Shown here: in pieces, positions 7,626 through 11,812 of the stretch
How positions within the stretch are numbered: position 1 is the first letter of the stretch
How the letters are laid out: every line of letters begins with the position of its first letter
Origin: Magnetococcales bacterium
GTDB taxonomy: Bacteria; Pseudomonadota; Magnetococcia; Magnetococcales; Magnetaquicoccaceae
Direction of reading: 5' to 3'
NCBI GenBank assembly: GCA_015229095.1
Contig: JADGCE010000083.1
Span: 1 to 11,812, forward strand
Length of the DNA stretch: 11,812 nt
Made by a program: the position numbers and the translations under genes
Notes under the pieces: generated by a model
The model's input: only the letters and a program-made list of their open reading frames with translations
Told to the model about the DNA's origin: nothing
The model's database searches: none

Positions 7626-7846
7626 GGAGTTTGCCAAGAGAGGGCTCTTGCGCGTGCACAACAGCCCGCAGCATATCTCATGCAATAATCTGACCTAATC
7701 TCACGGCTGTTTTTTCCCCTGAAGAGGTCATGCTCCACAAGGCACAAAGTTTGCGTTGAATTTTAATCGGTTGGAAGTTTCTCCGCGCCCGCCGGTCGCA
7801 GGAGGGGGTATTCGTGTTAACTGAAGGATAATATTTTCTTTTTTTT

Positions 7847-9679
7847 ATGACTCTTCCCGGTTTTTTCTCACGCTTTCGTTGGAAACAGCGCGCTTGTCTG
7901 ACGGTGCAATCCCGGACGGTATTGCGGGCGGTTGTCTTGCTGTGGAGCGTGCTGGCGGCGCGGCCGGTGGGGGCTCTCTCTTTGTCCGAGGCGGTGGCGA
8001 CCGCCCTGCATCTCAGTCCCGTCGTGCTGGCCGCAGAAAAACAACGCCTGATCCTGGCCGAACAGACCAGACAGGCCTTCTCTGGATATCTGCCCAACCT
8101 GGAAGTGGTCGCTGCGGTGGGCAATGAGCAGACCAACTCCCCCTCGACCCGCAACGCCGGCTGGGGAAGCGTCGCATTGCCCCACTGGGAGCGGCGGATG
8201 GCTCTCAATCAAACCCTGTTTGATGGTTTCAACGTCTCCAGCCAAGTCAAAAGGGCCCGTGCCAACCAGAAAGCGGCGGATGCCACCTGCAGGGCCGTTG
8301 TGCAAACCGTCGGCATGGATGCGATTGAACAGTTTCTGGAAGTGCAAAAACAACGGGAACTCTTGGATAAGATAAAAAAATTTGCTGCTGTGCAGGCGGA
8401 TTTTCTGGAAAAAATTCGGGAGTGGTATCAAGGGGGTGCCGGCACCGTGGCCGAGGTGTGGCAAACCGAAAGTCGCCTGGCATTGACCCGTTCCAGCATG
8501 GCCACCGTCGAAAGTCAGTTGGCCACTGCTGTCGACGCGTTTGCCCTCATGTTTGGCGCAGAACCCACGACGTTGGAGAAGCCGCCACCCTTGGCCCATC
8601 GTCTGCCCCGCTCCTTGGAGGAGGCTCTCCAGGAGGCCGTTCAGCATCATCCGACGTTGCTGGAAGCCCAGTTCAACCAGGAGGCGGCCGCCGCCGGTCA
8701 GGTCGCCGCCCAGTCTGGATTGTGGCCAACCATTCAACTCTCCCTGGAAAACAGCCGTACCAACAATTCCAGTGGTTATGAAGGCGAGACGGATACCAAC
8801 GCCGCCATGCTGCGCATGAATTATACTCTTTTCCGGGGTGGCAACGACTGGGCGCGGAGCCGGGAGTTTGCACACCGCTCGGAACAGTCCGAGGCTCAAC
8901 GCCTGCAGAGCAAACAGATTGTCCAGAAAAATGTGGAAAAATCATGGCGTGTTATTCACGAGCTGCGCCAGAGGTTGGTCTCATTACAGAAACATGAAAC
9001 GGTCAGTAAACAGGTGGCAGAGGCCTACCATGAGCAGTTTATTGCCGATCAACGCTCCCTGTTGGATGTTTTGAACGCCGAAAATGAGTTGTTCAACGCT
9101 CAGAGCAATCGGGTGAGCGGTTATTATGCCTTGCAGGTGGAGGAGTATCGCCTGTTTGCCAACATGGGTCTGTTGGAGACCCTCTTTGCTGGTGCGGAGG
9201 AGGAGAAGCCTGTCTCCCCACCGCTGCCTGTTCCGACCGCCCTGGAGGAGCCGTCTCAGGGTGAGGGTGTTGTGGTGTCGCCCTCTCTCCCGGTTGCGTT
9301 GGAACCACAGAGGGAGCCTGCACCAGCGCCGCCCCTCCCCGATGCCGGGGAGTCGCAGGAGGTTGACCGACCGGCGGCCCTGCAAGATGCCTGGCTGACT
9401 CCCGCAACGCCGCTCCTGCTCTATCCGAACCCGCCCTGGCAGAAAACCGATGATCGGCAGGCAACCGTTGTCACCCTGTTGCCAAAAGGGACACCATTGC
9501 GTATCCTGCGGAACCGGGATGGCTGGATGCAGGTGGAGAGTGCGGCGGGTATTCAAGGCTGGACGGCAGGGCTTGCTGTGCCTGTGGTGGGCGTGCCGTC
9601 CGGCATGTTTATCTTGCCGGCATCCCCTGACGACTCCGACCCGACCCAGCCTGACCCAGCCGTGCCCGGAGTGCCTTGA
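7847..9679 (+). CDS. TolC-family outer membrane factor with a C-terminal SH3-like domain
   Basis: This 610-aa protein should form the outer-membrane exit duct of the T1SS encoded divergently. A long positively charged n-region and a hydrophobic stretch (VLRAVVLLWSVLAA) lead to a likely signal-peptidase site near VGA/LS (~43). Two outer-membrane-efflux repeats follow (~44-446), with the barrel motifs QTLFDGF (~122) and YTLFRGG (~326), long helices, and the segment LLDVLNAENELFNAQ (~405-419) seen in LapE/TolC-like proteins. TolC proteins normally end near here. This one continues with a Pro/Glu-rich linker (~450-515) and a compact SH3b-like domain (~518-578; LYPNPPW, LLPKGTPLRIL, DGWMQVES, IQGWTAG). 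The extension should be periplasmic, since both TolC ends are, and may bind peptidoglycan. The Shine-Dalgarno is poor: GAAGGA lies 18 nt from the ATG. A downstream GTG that would shorten the n-region is possible. Confidence 0.93.
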   Translation: MTLPGFFSRFRWKQRACLTVQSRTVLRAVVLLWSVLAARPVGALSLSEAVATALHLSPVVLAAEKQRLILAEQTRQAFSGYLPNLEVVAAVGNEQTNSPSTRNAGWGSVALPHWERRMALNQTLFDGFNVSSQVKRARANQKAADATCRAVVQTVGMDAIEQFLEVQKQRELLDKIKKFAAVQADFLEKIREWYQGGAGTVAEVWQTESRLALTRSSMATVESQLATAVDAFALMFGAEPTTLEKPPPLAHRLPRSLEEALQEAVQHHPTLLEAQFNQEAAAAGQVAAQSGLWPTIQLSLENSRTNNSSGYEGETDTNAAMLRMNYTLFRGGNDWARSREFAHRSEQSEAQRLQSKQIVQKNVEKSWRVIHELRQRLVSLQKHETVSKQVAEAYHEQFIADQRSLLDVLNAENELFNAQSNRVSGYYALQVEEYRLFANMGLLETLFAGAEEEKPVSPPLPVPTALEEPSQGEGVVVSPSLPVALEPQREPAPAPPLPDAGESQEVDRPAALQDAWLTPATPLLLYPNPPWQKTDDRQATVVTLLPKGTPLRILRNRDGWMQVESAAGIQGWTAGLAVPVVGVPSGMFILPASPDDSDPTQPDPAVPGVP

Positions 9680-9742
9680 AGCGGCTTGTCCCGCTGTCAG
9701 GAGGCCCCTTCAACCCTTGGATTCCACAGACCGGTGTTTGCC

Positions 9743-10528
9743 ATGTGGCCTGTTTTATCTCGTGTTTTGTGCTGGGCTTTGCGGTTGCTCGCGCTGCTGT
9801 TGCCCCTCTGTGCCCATGCAGAACCACAGGTTGTCTATTTGACCTTCGATGATGGACCACGGGCCAACACCCTGGACATTCTTGATGTGCTGACCGAAGA
9901 ACAAGTTCCCGGCACTTTTTTTCTGATTGGTGTTCATGTGAACATCAGCCCACACCGGTTGAAAACCCTGCAAAAACTCCAGGCCAGTCCCTGGGCGCAA
10001 GTGGCCAACCACTCCTATACCCATGCCAACGAGCAATATCGGGTTTTCTACAGCAACCCGGAGGGTATGTTGCAGGATTTTACCAAAAACAATACCGTGC
10101 TGGGGTTTTCCGAGCCACCCTTTCCCACCCGCTTGCCGGGCCGTATCGACTGGCGGTTTGAGCAGTTTTATACGAACGATACAAGCTATCCAAAAAATAA
10201 TATAAAGGATGTACATGCCGGGGTTGCCAAACTCTTTGATAACCGCTTTATCCTGTACGGTTGGGACGTGGAGTGGATGCGGAGCAAAAAAACCCGCGAG
10301 ATGGAACCCCCGGAGCGGGTGGTTGAGAAGGTGAAAGAGCATTTTTTGAAAAATCGCTCTGTCAAACCGAACAAGGTGGTCGTGTTGATGCACGATCAGA
10401 ACCTGAATGGTCCGGAGGGTATCGGACGGCTGAAAACGTTGATAAAACTCTTGCGTCAGGAGGGATACTGTTTTGATTTTATGAGAAATTACGGTATCAA
10501 TACCGATCCGGTTGAGCCTCCCTCCTGA
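9743..10528 (+). CDS. Secreted polysaccharide deacetylase (CE4/NodB family)
   Basis: This 261-aa protein begins with a signal peptide (MWPVLSRVLCWALRLL to CAHA, cut after ~26). A NodB-like domain follows: TFDDGP (34-39) with the catalytic-base and metal Asp residues, the zinc pair HSYTH (90-94), an RLPG segment (130-133) at the motif-3 position, GWDVEW (173-178) near motif 4, and LMHD (215-218) as motif 5. The metal triad Asp-His-His is complete, so it should be an active deacetylase, probably of a periplasmic glycan such as N-acetylated peptidoglycan or exopolysaccharide. The start is the ATG at 9743 because it opens a clean signal peptide; upstream frame codons (TTG 9686, GTG 9734) only add a poor leader. 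An AGGAGG at 9699-9704 is too far from any in-frame start. It lies 63 bp after the TolC gene and is probably co-transcribed with it. Confidence 0.92.
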   Translation: MWPVLSRVLCWALRLLALLLPLCAHAEPQVVYLTFDDGPRANTLDILDVLTEEQVPGTFFLIGVHVNISPHRLKTLQKLQASPWAQVANHSYTHANEQYRVFYSNPEGMLQDFTKNNTVLGFSEPPFPTRLPGRIDWRFEQFYTNDTSYPKNNIKDVHAGVAKLFDNRFILYGWDVEWMRSKKTREMEPPERVVEKVKEHFLKNRSVKPNKVVVLMHDQNLNGPEGIGRLKTLIKLLRQEGYCFDFMRNYGINTDPVEPPS

Positions 10529-10548
10529 GGGCGGTGCCGACTCAACCG
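10509..10548. terminator. Nested inverted repeat between convergent stops, possible bidirectional terminator
   Basis: CGGTTGAG (10509-10516) pairs with CTCAACCG (10541-10548), and inside it CCCTC (10520-10524) pairs with GAGGG (10527-10531). The stop codons of the deacetylase and the PilU-like gene both fall in the structure. There is no T-run on either side, so intrinsic termination would be weak. Confidence 0.35.
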
Positions 10549-11597
10549 AAATGGATCTTGGCTTCCAGATTGGCCCGGGAGTCGGCATGGTTGAGTGCCT
10601 CTTCCAGGGTGACACGCCCCTCCTTGTACAAGGCAAAGAGGGCCGCATCAAACGATTGCATGCCTCGCTCACCGCTCTCCTCCAACGCAGTGCGGATGCC
10701 ATCGACATCCCCTTTCAAAATCAATTCGGCAATATAGGGGGTATTCATCATCACCTCCACGGCAGCGCAGCGCTTGCCGTCGACATCCGGCAGCAGTCGC
10801 TGGGAGAGGATGGCGCGCAGGTAGAGGGAGAGATCCATGAACAGCTGTTTGTGCAGGGCCTGGGGAAACAGGTTGATGATCCGGGTCAAAGCCTGATAGG
10901 CGTTGTTGGCGTGGAGGGTGGAGATGGCCAGATGGCCGGTGCCCGCCAGTTCCAGGGCGGCCTCCATGGTCTCCCGGTCGCGGATTTCGCCGATCAGAAT
11001 GACATCCGGGGCCTCGCGCAGACTGCTCTTCAGGGCAGCGGCATAGGAGTGGGTATCCACCCCTACCTCCCGTTGATTGACAAGGGATTTTTGTTGCGGG
11101 TGGATGAATTCCACCGGATCTTCGATGGTGAGGATGTGCCCACCCATCGTGGCATTGCGGTGGTTGATCATGGCGGCCAGGGTGGTGGATTTTCCGGAAC
11201 CGGTGCCCCCCACCATGAGCAGCAAGCCGCGTTTGAGCAGAATCAACTCCTTGAGGATGGCCGGGACACGCAGAGTTTCCAGTTCCGGCACCTGGGAGCG
11301 GATATAGCGCAATACCATGGCTGGTTGGCCTTTTTGATGAAAGGCATTCACCCGGAACCGTCCCCGTCCCGGCAGCGTGATGGCAAAATCGATCTCCCAG
11401 TTTTCCCGAAAAAAGGCCACCTGGGCAGCGGTCATGGTATCGAGCACCATCGCCTCCACCGTCGAAGCCTCCAGGGGTTCCCGTCCCACCGCCGCCATTT
11501 TGCCATCGACTTTCATGCGTACCGTGGCGCCGGGGGTGAAATAGAGGTCGGAGGCCTCTTTCTCCACCATCAATTCAAGGTAGGGTGTCACTTGCAT
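10542..11597 (-). CDS. pilU: PilU/PilT-family type IV pilus retraction ATPase
   Basis: This 351-aa protein is a cytoplasmic hexameric motor ATPase that powers pilus retraction. The N-terminal PAS-like part begins MQVTPYLELMVEKEASDLYF, matching the PilT/PilU pattern. Walker A is GGTGSGKST (130-138), the Asp box ILTIEDPVEF (155-164), Walker B DVILIGEIRD (198-207) and the His box GHLAISTLHANN (221-232). The C-terminus, SFDAALFALYKEGRVT then EEALNHADSRANLEAKI, resembles PilU more than PilT, which favours the accessory retraction ATPase. Start at the ATG 11597-11595: GGGGAG lies seven bases upstream and the protein then matches the family N-terminus; a start at 11654 would only add a leader of low quality. 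No other pilus gene is in the window. It converges on the deacetylase with a 13-bp gap and is probably unrelated to the secretion locus. Confidence 0.93.
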   Translation of the reverse strand: MQVTPYLELMVEKEASDLYFTPGATVRMKVDGKMAAVGREPLEASTVEAMVLDTMTAAQVAFFRENWEIDFAITLPGRGRFRVNAFHQKGQPAMVLRYIRSQVPELETLRVPAILKELILLKRGLLLMVGGTGSGKSTTLAAMINHRNATMGGHILTIEDPVEFIHPQQKSLVNQREVGVDTHSYAAALKSSLREAPDVILIGEIRDRETMEAALELAGTGHLAISTLHANNAYQALTRIINLFPQALHKQLFMDLSLYLRAILSQRLLPDVDGKRCAAVEVMMNTPYIAELILKGDVDGIRTALEESGERGMQSFDAALFALYKEGRVTLEEALNHADSRANLEAKIHFG

Positions 11598-11604
11598 TCT
11601 TTTT

Positions 11605-11610
11605 CTCCCC
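11605..11610 (-). promoter_or_regulatory. Shine-Dalgarno deciding the PilU-like start
   Basis: GGGGAG lies seven bases upstream of the ATG at 11597 and so favours this start over the in-frame upstream codon at 11654, which has no such site. Confidence 0.7.
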
Positions 11611-11692
11611 GAATCCTGCCATCGTTCTGGATGGGAACCAGACGTGTGTGTCATGGTATGGTCTTACGGCTTTGACATCGTCCAGGCCACTC

Positions 11693-11722
11693 CTGGGGGA
11701 GGCGGAGAACCGCCTCCCCCAG
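11693..11722. repeat. Perfect 13-bp hairpin with AGAA loop
   Basis: CTGGGGGAGGCGG (11693-11705) pairs perfectly with CCGCCTCCCCCAG (11710-11722) around AGAA. T-rich sequence (CCTTTTTTC, then TTTTTTT) begins 14-40 bases later on the plus strand, too far for a classic terminator of an unseen gene. Perfect arms in a non-coding region suggest a dispersed REP-like palindromic element or an RNA-stabilising hairpin. Confidence 0.75.
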
Positions 11723-11763
11723 ACCCCTTCCACCCTTTTTTCTTAATTGTTTTTTTATTATTA

Positions 11764-11812
11764 GGGGTCCAGGGGGATTATCCCCCTGGTGGGGTCCAGG
11801 GGCAAAGCCCCT
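11764..11812. repeat. Direct and inverted repeats built on GGGGTCCAGGGG, continuing past the edge
   Basis: GGGGTCCAGGGG occurs at 11764-11775 and 11791-11802, 27 bp apart. The first copy starts a hairpin, CCAGGGGGA-TTA-TCCCCCTGG (11769-11789), and the second starts another, AGGGGC-AAA-GCCCCT (11798-11812), cut by the window end. The arrangement resembles dispersed intergenic palindromes more than a terminator or CRISPR array. Confidence 0.7.

Larger units (their letters stand above)
7516..7846. promoter_or_regulatory. 331-bp divergent intergenic region between the T1SS operon and the TolC gene
   Basis: No convincing gene lies here. It should hold promoters for both directions. Visible elements are a CACGTG palindrome (7532-7537), two direct copies of GCGCGTGCA (7605-7613 and 7650-7658, 45 bp apart), and an inverted repeat CAAGAG-AGGG-CTCTTG (7635-7650). 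Next to the TolC start is an AT-rich leader ending in eight T residues (7839-7846). The repeats are plausible binding sites for a shared regulator of export and channel genes, but no known operator is recognised. Confidence 0.6.

Noticed and set aside
9686..9742. Upstream TTG start for the deacetylase
   Set aside because: It would place 19 non-hydrophobic residues before a complete signal peptide that begins at the ATG 9743.
11598..11654. Upstream start for the PilU-like protein (19 extra residues)
   Set aside because: The extra residues do not fit the PilT/PilU N-terminus, and a GGGGAG at the right distance marks the ATG at 11597.
11764..11812. CRISPR array or tRNA gene at the right edge
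   Set aside because: The repeats are short palindromes with only two copies of a 12-bp core, with no regular unique spacers and no cloverleaf.

Overview
This 11.8-kb window reads as a GC-rich chromosomal segment from a Gram-negative, probably proteobacterial, organism. The support is a type I secretion system (T1SS) with inner-membrane, periplasmic and outer-membrane parts, a periplasmic CE4-type deacetylase and a PilT/PilU-family type IV pilus motor. GC-rich hairpin repeats at the right edge, built on the core GGGGTCCAGGGG, remind me of repeats in magnetotactic Magnetococcales. That is recollection, not a search, so the taxonomic hint is weak.

The left two thirds, on the minus strand (7515 down to 1), is one secretion locus. 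Two different T1SS permease/ATPases (5536-7515 and 3398-5539) and an HlyD-type adaptor (2031-3401) are joined by 4-bp ATGA stop/start overlaps. A small unrecognised gene follows (about 1566-1828) and looks broken by a 1-nt frame shift. Then comes a long open frame running off the left edge (1463 to below 1). That frame has no stop in 487 codons, no signal peptide and an Ala/Pro/Thr/Glu-rich repetitive composition. Its position and composition suggest it is the N-terminus of a large secreted substrate, perhaps an adhesin.

Diverging from the locus across a 331-bp intergenic region is a plus-strand pair. The first (7847-9679) is a TolC-type outer membrane factor with an unusual Pro-rich linker and a C-terminal SH3-like domain. 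The second (9743-10528) is a secreted polysaccharide deacetylase. The TolC protein completes the secretion channel. The SH3-like tail and the deacetylase suggest a link to peptidoglycan or another envelope glycan.

The right end holds a convergent PilU/PilT-like ATPase (10542-11597), whose stop is 13 bp from the deacetylase stop inside a nested inverted repeat. Hairpin-forming repeats follow up to the window edge.

The most interesting points are: the ABC pair, in which the second ATPase has Arg for the Walker A lysine and no LSGGQ; the broken small gene between transporter and substrate; the TolC-SH3 fusion; and the low-complexity tail with a 21-bp tandem repeat on the first ATPase, which resembles the presumed cargo.
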